Under the pieces are notes generated by a model that saw only the letters and a program-made list of their open reading frames with translations, was not told where the DNA came from and did no database searches. A DNA stretch of 17,383 nucleotides from CAZXTR01 sp964643615 (GTDB lineage: Bacteria; Pseudomonadota; Alphaproteobacteria; CAAHEQ01; UBA3637). Positions 1 to 8,314 of the stretch are shown piece by piece (position 1 is the first letter of the stretch; each line of letters opens with the position of its first letter). Both the position numbers and the translations under genes were made by a program. Location of the stretch: positions 1 through 17,383 of the forward strand of contig CAZXTR010000016.1 in assembly GCA_964643615.1 (NCBI GenBank), given 5' to 3'.

Positions 1-2
1 AA

Positions 3-233
3 CCAATGGGACCAAGTGTCATTATAGCATTGACAGGGGATGTGGATTTGAATCGTGCTGAATATACATCTTTGTCAGGAAATCCAAATATGATTGTTGT
101 TAGTGGTGGATCACCACCAAATCCGCAAACTGGTGCACCTTTGCCTGGTGTTTTGACAACAATAGCTCTTACTGGAGCAGTGGGCGCATATTTGAAAAAG
201 CGAAAAGCAATAGATAAACAAAGATCAGAATAA
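3..233 (+). CDS. C-terminal part of a putative surface protein with a PEP-CTERM-like tail (5' truncated by window)
   Basis: I do not recognise the protein family. The reading frame is open to the window edge, so the gene probably begins upstream; the first ATG, at position 6, has no visible ribosome binding site. The visible 75 residues contain a glycine/serine/proline-rich linker and then a tail made of PLPG (residues 45-48), a hydrophobic segment of about 15 residues and the basic cluster KKRK (64-67). A short proline motif, one membrane helix and a basic end is the layout of PEP-CTERM/VPLPA-type sorting signals, which exosortases or archaeosortase-like enzymes process in Gram-negative envelopes. 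No sorting enzyme is visible here, so a plain C-terminal membrane anchor is equally possible. A rho-independent terminator follows 25 bases after the stop. Confidence 0.55.
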   Translation, partial: PMGPSVIIALTGDVDLNRAEYTSLSGNPNMIVVSGGSPPNPQTGAPLPGVLTTIALTGAVGAYLKKRKAIDKQRSE

Positions 234-257
234 TAAAATATAATATTATTCGTCCTG

Positions 258-293
258 AATGCCCATATATTTAACTCTATACGGGCATTTTTT
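258..293 (+). terminator. Rho-independent terminator after the first CDS
   Basis: The arms TGCCCATATA (260-269) and TATACGGGCA (278-287) pair with one mismatch, extended by A-T pairs, and a run of six T (288-293) follows. It ends the transcript of the partial surface-protein gene and separates it from the cyclophilin gene. Confidence 0.8.
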
Positions 294-363
294 ATTTTTA
301 TTCAAAAAAGATTTGACTATGGCCATATTTATTTCAATAATGCCTGCTTGGAAGGAGATTTAA

Positions 364-903
364 ATGAGAATAATATTCAATTTTATCGTTTCTCTATTAC
401 TTATAACAACAGGAGCAAATGCAATGGATGCAGAAAATTCACTTTTTTTAGATTTAAAAGACGGTCGAGTCGTTATTGAATTATTACAAGATGTCGCACC
501 TAACCACGTGGAAAGAATCAAAGAATTGACACGTCAAGGTTTTTATAACGGATTAAAATTTCACCGCGTCATTGACGGATTCATGGCACAGACAGGGGAT
601 CCACTTGGAAATGGAACCGGCGGAAGCGGAAAGAAATTAAACGCCGAATTCAATGACACACCCCACGTTCGTGGCACAGTTTCTATGGCCAGAGCAAATG
701 ATCCAAACAGCGGAGATAGTCAATTTTTTATTTGCTTTGATGACGCAAGATTTCTGGACAGACAATACACAGCTTTTGGCAAAGTCGTGAGTGGAATGGA
801 ATTTGTGGACAAAATTAAAAAAGGCGATTCTCGCAATAACGGTACTGTCTCAAACCCTGATACTATCATAAAAATGTCGGTAGCTTCAGACTTAGAACAA
901 TAA
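364..903 (+). CDS. Periplasmic cyclophilin-type peptidyl-prolyl cis-trans isomerase
   Basis: This enzyme isomerises X-Pro bonds and assists protein folding. An N-terminal signal peptide (residues 1-20, hydrophobic core FIVSLLLITTG, ending ANA) suggests export to the periplasm, as for PpiA-type enzymes. The cyclophilin fold shows the catalytic FHRVI (66-70, Arg68), the substrate-pocket segment MAQTGDP, then SQFFI (119-123) and LDRQYTAFG (131-139). The tryptophan that makes eukaryotic cyclophilins cyclosporin-sensitive is replaced, as is usual in bacteria. At 179 residues the length is normal for a single-domain exported member. An AAGGAG ribosome site lies at a good distance before ATG 364. 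The gene stands alone, with a terminator on both sides. It could be named ppiA or ppiB by similarity, but the sequence alone does not decide which. Confidence 0.93.
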   Translation: MRIIFNFIVSLLLITTGANAMDAENSLFLDLKDGRVVIELLQDVAPNHVERIKELTRQGFYNGLKFHRVIDGFMAQTGDPLGNGTGGSGKKLNAEFNDTPHVRGTVSMARANDPNSGDSQFFICFDDARFLDRQYTAFGKVVSGMEFVDKIKKGDSRNNGTVSNPDTIIKMSVASDLEQ

Positions 904-936
904 AAGATATTGTTGAAAAAATATCAATATCATACG

Positions 937-977
937 ATAAAGGTTTTTTCTATAAAAATGAAAGAGCCTTTATTTTT
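937..977 (+). terminator. Rho-independent terminator after the cyclophilin gene
   Basis: The arm ATAAAGGTTTTTTC (937-950) pairs with GAAAGAGCCTTTAT (960-973) at 12 of 14 positions around a 9-base loop. A short T-rich tract follows. Confidence 0.65.
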
Positions 978-994
978 CATTTGTAAAAATAATC

Positions 995-1024
995 TTGATT
1001 TTTGACCTTAACACGCATTACAAT
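995..1024 (+). promoter_or_regulatory. Candidate sigma-70 promoter for recJ
   Basis: TTGATT (995-1000) and TACAAT (1019-1024) are separated by 18 bases. The predicted start near 1031 lies about 24 bases before the recJ start codon and just downstream of the preceding terminator. Confidence 0.5.
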
Positions 1025-1054
1025 ACCCTAGTCAGTACAAAGGAAGGTTAGCAA

Positions 1055-2830
1055 ATGGTTGTTTTAGGGGTTTATGAATCTTTATCTCATCGCGCATGGG
1101 AATTACACGAAACAGACGAAAAAGAAATTCAAACTTTAATTCAACAGCACGATGTTCCCGAAATTCTTGCACGATTACTTGTTTCCAGACGCATCCCCCA
1201 CAAAGAGATTGAAGCCTTTCTAAACCCAACTTTGAACAAACAACTGCCCGAACCCTACCAATTAAAAGATATGCAAAAAGCGGTAGAACGAATAACGAAA
1301 TCTATTCTAAACCACGAAAAAATAGGAATTATGGGGGATTATGATGTCGATGGAGCAACATCTAGTGCATTATTAAAGCTTTTCTTAAAAAGCATTGGAA
1401 TAGATACTAATGTTTTTATTCCCGATAGAGAAGACGGCTATGGTCCCAATACAAGCAAAATGGAAACTTTCTTTAATGAAGGGATAAAGCTTGTTATCAC
1501 GGTCGATTGCGGAATGACAGCTTTCGCCCCCATTGATTTTGGCACAAAAAAAGGATTAGACGTCATTATTTTAGATCATCACGAACCCGAAAAAGAATTG
1601 CCGAATGCTTATGCTGTCGTTAATCCAAAACGATTGGACGAAAATAAAGATAGCACATATTTTTACATGGCAGCAGTTGGCGTCGTTTTTTTAACCATTG
1701 TCGCTTTAAACAGGCACTTACGCGAAAAAGGATTTTACAAACATACAAAAGAACCTGATTTACGTCAATGGCTTGACCTTGTTGCTTTTGGGACTGTTTG
1801 CGATGTTGTCCCCTTAACAGGAATCAATCGGTTATTTGTAAAAACAGGGATTAAACAAATAACACTTCGAAAAAATATTGGACTGGCGACTTTGGTTGAA
1901 ATTTCAAAGATTAACGAAAAAGTAACCACCTATCATTTAGGTTATATTCTGGGGCCTCGCGTTAATGCTGGCGGCCGCGTTGGAAAATCGGATTTAGGAA
2001 TGCGCCTTTTATCAACCTTTGATAATGTAGAGGCCATTCAATTAGCTAATAAATTAGAAGAATTAAACGTTTTGCGTCGTACGATTGAATCGAACGTTTT
2101 AGAACAAGCGATGCTTCAAGCACAAGAAGAAATTCAAAAAGATTATCCTTTTTTAATCGTCCAAGGACACAATTGGCACCAAGGAGTTGTCGGTATTGTC
2201 GCTGGACGATTAAAAGAACGTTATAATTTACCATCTTTCGTCCTTTCGATAGAAAATGAAGACGTGAAAGGTTCTTGTCGTTCTGTCCCCGGCGTTGATT
2301 GTGGCAATATTGTTATTCAAGCATTAAATAAAGGCATCTTGTCAAGGGGAGGGGGGCATCCCATGGCGGCCGGTTTTTCATTAGAAAAATCAAAGATCAA
2401 AGATTTTGAAAGGTTTTTGTTTGAATTTATTTCAAAAAGTTCGATGACAACCGATTCTCAGTCTTTATTAAAAATAGACGGGATTATCGATATTATGGGG
2501 GCTCAAACAAGTATTTTGGAAAAGCTCTATTTACTTGAACCGTATGGAGAAAGGAACCCTGAACCCTGTTTTGTTATTCCAAATGTTTCTATTGCAAAAA
2601 CGATTTTGACTAAAAATGGGCACATTATTTGCAAACTTATTGGAGAAAAAGGAGGCTATCTAGACGCTTTATCTTTTCGGTCGGCTAATACAGAACTTGG
2701 ACATAATCTATTGACCGCAAAAAAAGAAGACTTATTTCATATGGCGGGACGCATTAAACTAGACCCTTGGAATGGACAAAATAAAGTACAATTGTTTATT
2801 GAAGACGTTGCTTTTTCAAAAAAAGGATAA
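1055..2830 (+). CDS. recJ: Single-stranded-DNA-specific 5'-3' exonuclease RecJ
   Basis: RecJ degrades single-stranded DNA 5' to 3' in recombinational repair and mismatch repair in the cytoplasm. The DHH phosphoesterase core is complete: DYDVDG (residues 95-100), VDCG (150-153), LDHHE (173-177) and FGTVCDVVPL (about 245-254). The DHHA1 domain carries GGGHPMAAG (432-440), and a C-terminal OB-like domain follows. At 591 residues it matches the usual alphaproteobacterial length of about 570-600. The ribosome site AAGGAAGG (about 1039-1046) supports ATG 1055. The metal-binding aspartates and histidines expected of the family are present, so the enzyme should be active. No gene partner is nearby; a tRNA follows on the same strand. 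A weak GTTG/CAAC hairpin with six T at 2841-2858 might be its terminator. Confidence 0.97.
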   Translation: MVVLGVYESLSHRAWELHETDEKEIQTLIQQHDVPEILARLLVSRRIPHKEIEAFLNPTLNKQLPEPYQLKDMQKAVERITKSILNHEKIGIMGDYDVDGATSSALLKLFLKSIGIDTNVFIPDREDGYGPNTSKMETFFNEGIKLVITVDCGMTAFAPIDFGTKKGLDVIILDHHEPEKELPNAYAVVNPKRLDENKDSTYFYMAAVGVVFLTIVALNRHLREKGFYKHTKEPDLRQWLDLVAFGTVCDVVPLTGINRLFVKTGIKQITLRKNIGLATLVEISKINEKVTTYHLGYILGPRVNAGGRVGKSDLGMRLLSTFDNVEAIQLANKLEELNVLRRTIESNVLEQAMLQAQEEIQKDYPFLIVQGHNWHQGVVGIVAGRLKERYNLPSFVLSIENEDVKGSCRSVPGVDCGNIVIQALNKGILSRGGGHPMAAGFSLEKSKIKDFERFLFEFISKSSMTTDSQSLLKIDGIIDIMGAQTSILEKLYLLEPYGERNPEPCFVIPNVSIAKTILTKNGHIICKLIGEKGGYLDALSFRSANTELGHNLLTAKKEDLFHMAGRIKLDPWNGQNKVQLFIEDVAFSKKG

Positions 2831-2998
2831 AAAACAAACGGTTGTAAACAACTTTTTTATAATTTTTATTGTTTTTTTGTTATTTAATTTTGATATTCCG
2901 ATTTCACCTTTATCCCCTTTTTCTTTACTTGTCTTTACCCAAAAATGGGCGTTTTATTGAGGTTAGAAAAAAATAATCACTATTTTTTATAAAAAAAC

Positions 2999-3027
2999 TT
3001 GCTATTTTTTTTGAAAACATGTATACA
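2999..3027 (+). promoter_or_regulatory. Candidate promoter for tRNA-Glu
   Basis: TTGCTA (2999-3004) and TATACA (3022-3027) have 17 bases between them. The predicted transcript start is near 3034, about 14 bases before the tRNA. The -10 element lies inside the palindrome ATGTATACAT. Confidence 0.5.
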
Positions 3028-3047
3028 TATCTGTACTTCAAAACGAT

Positions 3048-3123
3048 GACCCCATCGTCTAGAGGCCTAGGACATCGCCCTTTCACGGCGGTAACGAGGG
3101 TTCGACTCCCTCTGGGGTCGCCA
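3048..3123 (+). tRNA. tRNA-Glu, anticodon UUC
   Basis: This is a 76-base cloverleaf. The acceptor stem pairs GACCCCA with TGGGGTC, and the discriminator is G with an encoded CCA (3121-3123). The anticodon arm TCGCC/GGCGG holds the loop CTTTCAC, with anticodon TTC at 3082-3084. The T arm GAGGG/CCCTC has a TTCGACT loop. The D loop with GAGGCCTAGGAC is typical of bacterial glutamate tRNAs. It stands alone between recJ and the oppositely oriented hydrolase gene. Confidence 0.96.
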
Positions 3124-3245
3124 AAAAATCATTATATTTCAATATGTTATTATTCTATTTTGCGCAATTATTTGTTATTTTTTGTCGTTGTAATATAAGG
3201 ATTATTTTTCGTCAGAATATTTTTAATCCATTTCATTATAAAGCT

Positions 3246-4046
3246 TTAGAATTTTCTTTCCAACCATTTGAATACAAAAGGCGTACTTGCTCCTTTAAAA
3301 AAGGTTGCATTATGGTTTTCTTTATCCAAAAAATAAATTTCTTTGTCTTGAACAGAAGCCAAGTCAAATAATTTTTGTCCATAATGAAGTGGGATAAGTT
3401 TGTCTTTCTTGCTATGTATAATTAACAAAGGCGCATTAATTTTTTGAATATATTCATCCGAGGGGAAATGATTTTTCAATACAAATCGAGCAAAGGGTAC
3501 TGGTAATTCTTGCACTTCTTGATATAAAGAAGCAAAAGGAGCTATTAAAATGATACCATCAACAGAACGATGTTGGGTCAATCCCAGAGCAACACTTGAT
3601 CCAAAAGAATAACCAAAAGAAATAATTTTTTGATGCCCTTGTGATTTTAAAAAATTATAGGCATGCGATGCATCAGAAAAAACTTTTTCTTGAGAAATTT
3701 CCCCTTCAACTTCAGCAAACCCACGATATTCCATCATTAAAACGGGGTATCCTTCTTTAACAAAAAAATTTAACTGTTCCGCAAAAAAAGCAATTTGTCC
3801 CGTATTCCCATGGAAAAACAACAAAGCTGGTTTTTCTTTTTTCCCCTGAGCATACCAAATTCGAATAGAAACACCATCGTCTGATCGGATAAAATCTTCA
3901 TGAAATTCTTGGAAACCAAGCATCAAAGGGGAGATATATTTTTTATCAGGATGAAAAATTAAATAGTTTTGTAATCCATACAATGCGCCTAAATACACAC
4001 AAAAAGCAAATAAAGCAGATAAAAATATCTTATATTTCTTTCGCAC
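3246..4046 (-). CDS. Membrane-anchored alpha/beta hydrolase
   Basis: This is a serine hydrolase of the alpha/beta fold, related to the BEM46/YqiA-like esterase group; the substrate is unknown. From the proposed start it has 266 residues. An N-terminal hydrophobic helix (about residues 7-28) would anchor it to the inner membrane with the catalytic domain outside. The oxyanion-loop motif HGNTG lies at 79-83. The nucleophile elbow GYSFG holds Ser147, and the likely acid and base are Asp215 (SKKDKLIP) and His245. The frame can be opened further upstream at a TTG (4064), but the GTG at 4046 has AAAGG seven bases before it and gives a cleaner N-terminus, so I prefer it. A good minus-strand promoter lies at 4078-4106. 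It is a single-gene unit between two tRNAs. Confidence 0.85.
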   Translation of the reverse strand: MRKKYKIFLSALFAFCVYLGALYGLQNYLIFHPDKKYISPLMLGFQEFHEDFIRSDDGVSIRIWYAQGKKEKPALLFFHGNTGQIAFFAEQLNFFVKEGYPVLMMEYRGFAEVEGEISQEKVFSDASHAYNFLKSQGHQKIISFGYSFGSSVALGLTQHRSVDGIILIAPFASLYQEVQELPVPFARFVLKNHFPSDEYIQKINAPLLIIHSKKDKLIPLHYGQKLFDLASVQDKEIYFLDKENHNATFFKGASTPFVFKWLERKF

Positions 4047-4077
4047 AAATGCACCTTTTATCAAATTTTATTCACTG

Positions 4078-4106
4078 AATATACCACGGATTTTTAATCA
4101 CGACAA
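4078..4106 (-). promoter_or_regulatory. Candidate promoter for the alpha/beta hydrolase gene
   Basis: Read on the minus strand, TTGTCG (4106-4101) and TATATT (4083-4078) are separated by exactly 17 bases. The predicted start near 4071 gives a leader of about 25 bases to the GTG start. Confidence 0.55.
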
Positions 4107-4256
4107 GTAAGATTGAACGGGAACACCCACCAAGCCCAACAACGAACGGAAAAGTAATCTTGAGTTAATAATAGATATTGTTCTTAATACAGGAAGATTG
4201 AACATGCAACGCATTTCTAGACATTTTTGGCGCCCAAGCCAAATTTTTCTAAAATA

Positions 4257-4344
4257 TGGCGGATGGAGTAGGATTCGAACCTACGGAGGGTTGCCCCTCA
4301 ACGGTTTTCAAGACCGCCGCAATCGACCACTCTGCCATCCATCC
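4257..4344 (-). tRNA. tRNA-Ser, anticodon UGA
   Basis: This is an 88-base class II tRNA on the minus strand. The acceptor stem pairs GGATGGA with TCCATCC, and the discriminator is G with an encoded CCA (4259-4257). The anticodon stem GCGGT/ACCGT encloses the loop CTTGAAA with anticodon TGA (4310-4308). A long variable arm with GAGGGGCAACCCTC follows, then a T arm with TTCGAAT. It sits immediately upstream of, and divergent from, the cell-wall/replication operon. A possible promoter is TTGCTT (4408-4403), 17 bases, TACAAG (4385-4380). Confidence 0.96.
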
Positions 4345-4463
4345 GTCTTGTGTTGCACTCTTTCGAATAAACGAGAACTCTTGTAATATAAAAAAAATAA
4401 AAAAGCAAGTAGAAAAATTATTAAAACTTATTTATAGTACCAAAGATGATAAAGGAGTTTATA

Positions 4464-5500
4464 TTGAAATACAAATACGCATTTTTTATTTTTATGTTTT
4501 TAGGAGCATGCCAATCCCCACAAGCCAACAATGGTTTTGAAGCTTGGAAAGAAAGCTTTGCAAGCTATGCGCTTACGCAAAATATTTCCCAAGATACCAT
4601 TGAAGCATACGTAACTCCTTTACAAAAATTAGAACACGTCATATCAAGTGACAAAAAACAACCAGAATTTCAATTATCTTGGACAAAATATATTCAATCA
4701 CGCCTTTCTGAAGAACGGATCAAAACTGGGCAAAAAATACTTCAAGAATACAAAAAAGAACTTATAAAAACACAAGAAAAATACCACGTTCCTGCACATA
4801 TTTTAGTCGCTTTTTGGGGGTTAGAGACAAACTATGGTCAAATAAAAGGCAACGTAGATGTTCTAAATGCCTTAGCAACCCTTGCATACGACCAACGACG
4901 TTCCAAATTTTTTACACACCAATTAATTGTTTTGCTTNNNNNNNNNNNNNNNNNNNNNNNNNNNNNNNNNNNNNNNNNNNNNNNNNNNNNNNNNNNNNNN
5001 NNNNNNNNNNNNNNNNNNNNNNNNNNNNNNNNNNNNNCTGGCACAAAATTGATTTTTCAAAACGTTATTCATTGTTAGAGTGGGAAAAAATGGGCGTTCA
5101 ATTAAAAAGAAAAAAGAAATTATCCCCCTTCGAACAAAAAATGACAGCTCGTTTGATTTTACCTGCAGGGAGCAATGGAAATGCATTTCTTGTTTACAAA
5201 AATTTTGAAGTCATAAAAAAATGGAATAACTCTGATTTTTATGCGCTCAGCGTTTCTTTGCTGTCAGACTCCATTCGAAGTGGACGGCCCTTTCATATGC
5301 CTTATGAAGAACAAAGCATTAAACATGAGGAAATAAAAAGCGTTCAAGAAAAACTTGTTCAATTAAACTATTATACCAACACGCCAGATGGAATTATGGG
5401 AAGCAAAACAAAGGAATCAATTCAAACATATCAAAAGCAAAATAACTTAATCCCAGATGGCTATTTATCAAAAGAATTACTTGAAAAAATTTTAAAATAA
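4464..5500 (+). CDS. Lytic murein transglycosylase, MltB-like lipoprotein (interrupted by assembly gap)
   Basis: This enzyme cleaves the glycan chain of peptidoglycan between MurNAc and GlcNAc, leaving 1,6-anhydro ends, and acts from the periplasmic face. It starts with a lipoprotein signal whose lipobox LGAC puts the lipidated Cys at residue 16. The SLT_2 domain follows, with the catalytic glutamate in GLETNYG (Glu121), and ends in a FLVYKNFEVIKKWN segment. A C-terminal peptidoglycan-binding repeat (about 5330-5495) has the usual DGIMGSKTKESI and YQKQNNL pattern. The N run removes part of the SLT_2 domain; the two sides lie in different frames only because the run is an arbitrary 100 bases. 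I prefer TTG 4464 over ATG 4446 because AAAGGAG sits six bases before it and the TTG start gives a compact lipoprotein signal. It heads the operon with rlpA and dacA. Confidence 0.88.
4938..5037. other. Assembly gap of 100 N inside the transglycosylase gene
   Basis: Exactly 100 N, a standard scaffold placeholder. Judged from the family, roughly 70-80 residues of the SLT_2 domain should lie here, so the true missing length is probably above 200 bases. This explains the apparent frame shift across the gap. Confidence 0.97.
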
Positions 5501-5540
5501 TGTAAAACAAACATATAACAATATCAAAAAGGAAATCTTT

Positions 5541-6449
5541 ATGAAAACATTTGCATTTACAGCTCTTATCGCTCTTACGAGCATGATCTTTGCTTGCACA
5601 GACAACGGCATTTTATTAAGGTCATCTGGAAATAGCTATGTTTCCAACGACGACAGTAACGGTATTTATAAAATCGGCACACCTTATCAAGTTGGGGATA
5701 TTTGGTATTATCCAAAAGAAGAAGAAAATTATAAAGAAGTTGGCATCGCTTCATGGTATGGGGCTGATTTTCACAAAGGGACAACTGCAAATGGCGAAAT
5801 ATACGACATGCATTGTTTAACTGCCGCACACAGAACTCTTCCTTTGCCCTCCGTTGCAAAGATAACAAACTTGGAAAATGGGAAAAGCGTCATTGTCCGT
5901 ATCAATGATCGAGGACCATTCGTTAACAACAGAATAATTGATGTTTCTCAAACCGCCGCAGAAGTTTTGGGGTTCAAAGACCGAGGAACAGCGAAAGTAC
6001 GTGTGGAATTAATGAAAGAAGAAAGTGAAAAATTAAAAAAGGAAATTCTTGACAATGGGGGAAAAATTGTCAGTGGTCCACCTTTGTCCGAAGCCCCAGA
6101 AGAAACGACCATTCAAACACTCGACACTCCAATTCCACTGGCGAATTCAGCCCCCCTTGAAGAACAACCTTTGACAGTATCAAAAAACAACGAAGTTATG
6201 CCATTTGGTGTATCTCCAAAAGGTTATTTTGTGCAAGCAGGAGCATTTTCAAATATCGAAAATGCAGAACGTTTAAAATCTCAATTGTCTGACTTTGGAC
6301 GTGCTGAAATTTTTGAAAAAACAATTCAAGATACTGTTTTATTCCGTGTGCGTATCGGACCTTTTGAAACACCAGAGAAAACAATAGAAATTATCGATAA
6401 ATTAGAAAGTTCCGGCTTTGAAGGGGCTCGTTTGGTAGAAGAAAAATAA
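5541..6449 (+). CDS. rlpA: RlpA-family septal ring lytic transglycosylase, lipoprotein with SPOR domain
   Basis: RlpA enzymes cut peptidoglycan glycan strands that lack stem peptides, typically at the division septum. The lipoprotein signal ends in IFAC, with lipidation at Cys19. The double-psi beta-barrel domain runs from about residue 66 to 157: GIASWYG (69-75), the conserved Glu86 in NGE, and Asp123 in NDRGPF. These correspond to the acidic residues needed for catalysis in Pseudomonas RlpA. A proline-rich linker (about 178-225) leads to a C-terminal SPOR domain (about 228-301, GYFVQAGAFS) that binds denuded glycan at the septum. An AAAGGAAA ribosome site precedes the ATG. It lies 40 bases after the transglycosylase gene and 38 bases before dacA, consistent with one cell-wall operon. 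Confidence 0.94.
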   Translation: MKTFAFTALIALTSMIFACTDNGILLRSSGNSYVSNDDSNGIYKIGTPYQVGDIWYYPKEEENYKEVGIASWYGADFHKGTTANGEIYDMHCLTAAHRTLPLPSVAKITNLENGKSVIVRINDRGPFVNNRIIDVSQTAAEVLGFKDRGTAKVRVELMKEESEKLKKEILDNGGKIVSGPPLSEAPEETTIQTLDTPIPLANSAPLEEQPLTVSKNNEVMPFGVSPKGYFVQAGAFSNIENAERLKSQLSDFGRAEIFEKTIQDTVLFRVRIGPFETPEKTIEIIDKLESSGFEGARLVEEK

Positions 6450-6487
6450 CCCCTTCTACTTTGGCTTGTTAAAAAAGGATAAAAATA

Positions 6488-7657
6488 ATGAAAAAGAATA
6501 TCTTTAGATTGGTTTTGTGTACTTGTTTGATGGCTTTTCAGACCATTTATGCCGAAGAAGTATTTACAACAAAAGCAACGCATGCATATTTGATCGATTA
6601 TCATACAAACACCGTTCTTTTCGACAAAAACGGAGATAGTTTAATGCCTCCGGCTTCAATGAGTAAACTTATGACTGTTTACATTGTTCTTGATAAAATT
6701 AAAAAAGGACAACTCTCTTTAGATGAAGAGTTCACCGTCAGTGAAAATGCATGGCGCAAAGGAGGCGGGAAAAGTGGCGGTTCAACAATGTTCCTTAGCC
6801 CAAAAACAAAAGTCAAAGTTAAAGATTTGCTCAAAGGCATTATTGTTCAATCGGGAAACGATGCATGCATTGTGGTGGCCGAAAATATTGCAGGTTCAGA
6901 AGAAAATTTTGCCAAAGAAATGAATTTGAAAGCCCGTGAAATAGGGCTAGATAAAAGTACTTTTCAAAATGCGACAGGACTAACAGATGAAGGACATTTA
7001 ATGACCCCTAAAGAACTCGCATTTCTTGCAAAAAAAATTATTCAGGATTTTCCAGAATTTTATACTATTTATAGCGAAAAAAGCTTTACGTACAACAAAA
7101 TCAAACAAGAAAACAGAAATCCACTATTATATAGCATGCCTAATCAAACCGATGGTTTAAAAACTGGACATACAGCTAAATCAGGGTATGGATTAACCGC
7201 GTCTGTACAAAGTGTTGATAAAAAAAGAAGATTGATTTTAGTTGTCAATGGATTAAAAAGCATGAAAGAAAGAGGTATAGAGACAAAAAAAATATTGGAT
7301 TGGGGACTTCGCGAATTCGATAATTACACTCCGTTTAAGGCAGGGGATAACATTGAAAAGATCCCTGTTTGGCTTGGAAAAACGGAAACGGTTAATGCGA
7401 CTTTGGAAAAAGATGCTTTATTCACTGCCGGACGATTAAATTATTTAAAAAAAGAAATCAAAATCATTTACGATTCTCCGATCAGAGCCCCCATAAAGAA
7501 AGGACAAAAGTTAGGAATTTTGCGCATTTCTATTCCAAATGAAGGAGTGTATGATTTTTCTTTAGTTGCAAATGAAGACATTCAAAAAATGGGCTATTTT
7601 GGCAAATTAAAAACAGCTATTTTTTATTTACTGTCAATTCATCCAACGGGCACCTGA
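6488..7657 (+). CDS. dacA: D-alanyl-D-alanine carboxypeptidase (PBP5/6 type)
   Basis: This enzyme removes the terminal D-Ala from peptidoglycan pentapeptides in the periplasm and so limits cross-linking. A signal peptide runs to about residue 22 (IYA|EE). The serine peptidase motifs are complete: SMSK (57-60, nucleophile Ser57), SGN (122-124) and KTG (225-227). A PBP5-type C-terminal beta domain follows from about residue 275. The last 20 residues (FGKLKTAIFYLL) can form the amphipathic helix that anchors these enzymes to the membrane. At 389 residues the length is normal. AAAGGAT precedes the ATG. The stop is followed after one base by the tmk start, which suggests translational coupling. 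The order rlpA, dacA, tmk, holB is common in alphaproteobacteria. Confidence 0.95.
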   Translation: MKKNIFRLVLCTCLMAFQTIYAEEVFTTKATHAYLIDYHTNTVLFDKNGDSLMPPASMSKLMTVYIVLDKIKKGQLSLDEEFTVSENAWRKGGGKSGGSTMFLSPKTKVKVKDLLKGIIVQSGNDACIVVAENIAGSEENFAKEMNLKAREIGLDKSTFQNATGLTDEGHLMTPKELAFLAKKIIQDFPEFYTIYSEKSFTYNKIKQENRNPLLYSMPNQTDGLKTGHTAKSGYGLTASVQSVDKKRRLILVVNGLKSMKERGIETKKILDWGLREFDNYTPFKAGDNIEKIPVWLGKTETVNATLEKDALFTAGRLNYLKKEIKIIYDSPIRAPIKKGQKLGILRISIPNEGVYDFSLVANEDIQKMGYFGKLKTAIFYLLSIHPTGT

Positions 7658-7658
7658 T

Positions 7659-8303
7659 ATGAAACAAAAAAAAGGATTGTTTATTACATTAGAAGGATGT
7701 GATGGGGCAGGGAAAAGCACCCAGGTTAAATTGCTTGATACATTTTTGACCAATCAAAATATAGCACATATTTTAACACGTGAACCTGGAGGATCCGAAG
7801 GAGCAGAAGAAATCAGAAAAATTTTGTCAACAGGAACTTGTGAAAAATGGGACGCTGTTTCGGAAACTCTATTATTTTCTGCCGCACGCCGTTCTCATCT
7901 TGTAAACACAATTTGGCCTGCATTAAAGCAAGACAAGTGGGTCATTTCAGACCGTTTTTCGGATTCAACATTAGCTTATCAAGGTTATGGACGCACGAAC
8001 AACAACCCACTTTCATTAAAAGATTTAAACTATCTTTACGCGTTTATTGCGGGCGATTTCAACCCAGATTTAACTTTCATTTTAGATATTTCGCCAGAAA
8101 TTGGATTAACACGAGCAAAACAACGTGGAGAAAAAGACAGATTTGAAAAAATGGATATGACGTTCCATCAAAATTTAAGGAATGGATTTTTAAAAATTGC
8201 TCAAACGAATCCACAACGTTATCACATTATTGATGCGAATTTTCCACCAGAAATTATCCACAGTCGCATTGTCAATATCCTTAATAATTTTATTCAAAAG
8301 TAA
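7659..8303 (+). CDS. tmk: Thymidylate kinase
   Basis: Tmk phosphorylates dTMP to dTDP with ATP, an essential step toward dTTP. The P-loop GCDGAGKS is at residues 13-20, with the dTMP-binding REPGG at 41-45 and the DRF motif at 98-100, followed by STLAYQGYGR. The lid segment AKQRGEKDRFE carries the arginines expected of bacterial enzymes. The length of 214 residues is normal. There is no strong ribosome site and only one base separates it from dacA, so it is probably read by coupled translation. Next downstream is the clamp-loader subunit gene, the usual bacterial pairing. Confidence 0.97.
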   Translation: MKQKKGLFITLEGCDGAGKSTQVKLLDTFLTNQNIAHILTREPGGSEGAEEIRKILSTGTCEKWDAVSETLLFSAARRSHLVNTIWPALKQDKWVISDRFSDSTLAYQGYGRTNNNPLSLKDLNYLYAFIAGDFNPDLTFILDISPEIGLTRAKQRGEKDRFEKMDMTFHQNLRNGFLKIAQTNPQRYHIIDANFPPEIIHSRIVNILNNFIQK

Positions 8304-8314
8304 TAAGAAAAAAA

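Noticed and set aside
2841..2858. Hairpin with T run after recJ
   Set aside because: The stem is only four base pairs (GTTG/CAAC); too weak to list as a terminator, mentioned only under recJ.
4446..4463. ATG at 4446 as start of the transglycosylase
   Set aside because: Its own ribosome site is weak, while AAAGGAG inside these codons is placed six bases before TTG 4464, which gives a standard lipoprotein signal.
4256..4540. Plus-strand frame reading MADGVGFEPTEGCPST and onward
   Set aside because: It is a translation of the antisense strand of tRNA-Ser, a well-known false protein in databases; no ribosome site and its tail overlaps the transglycosylase start.
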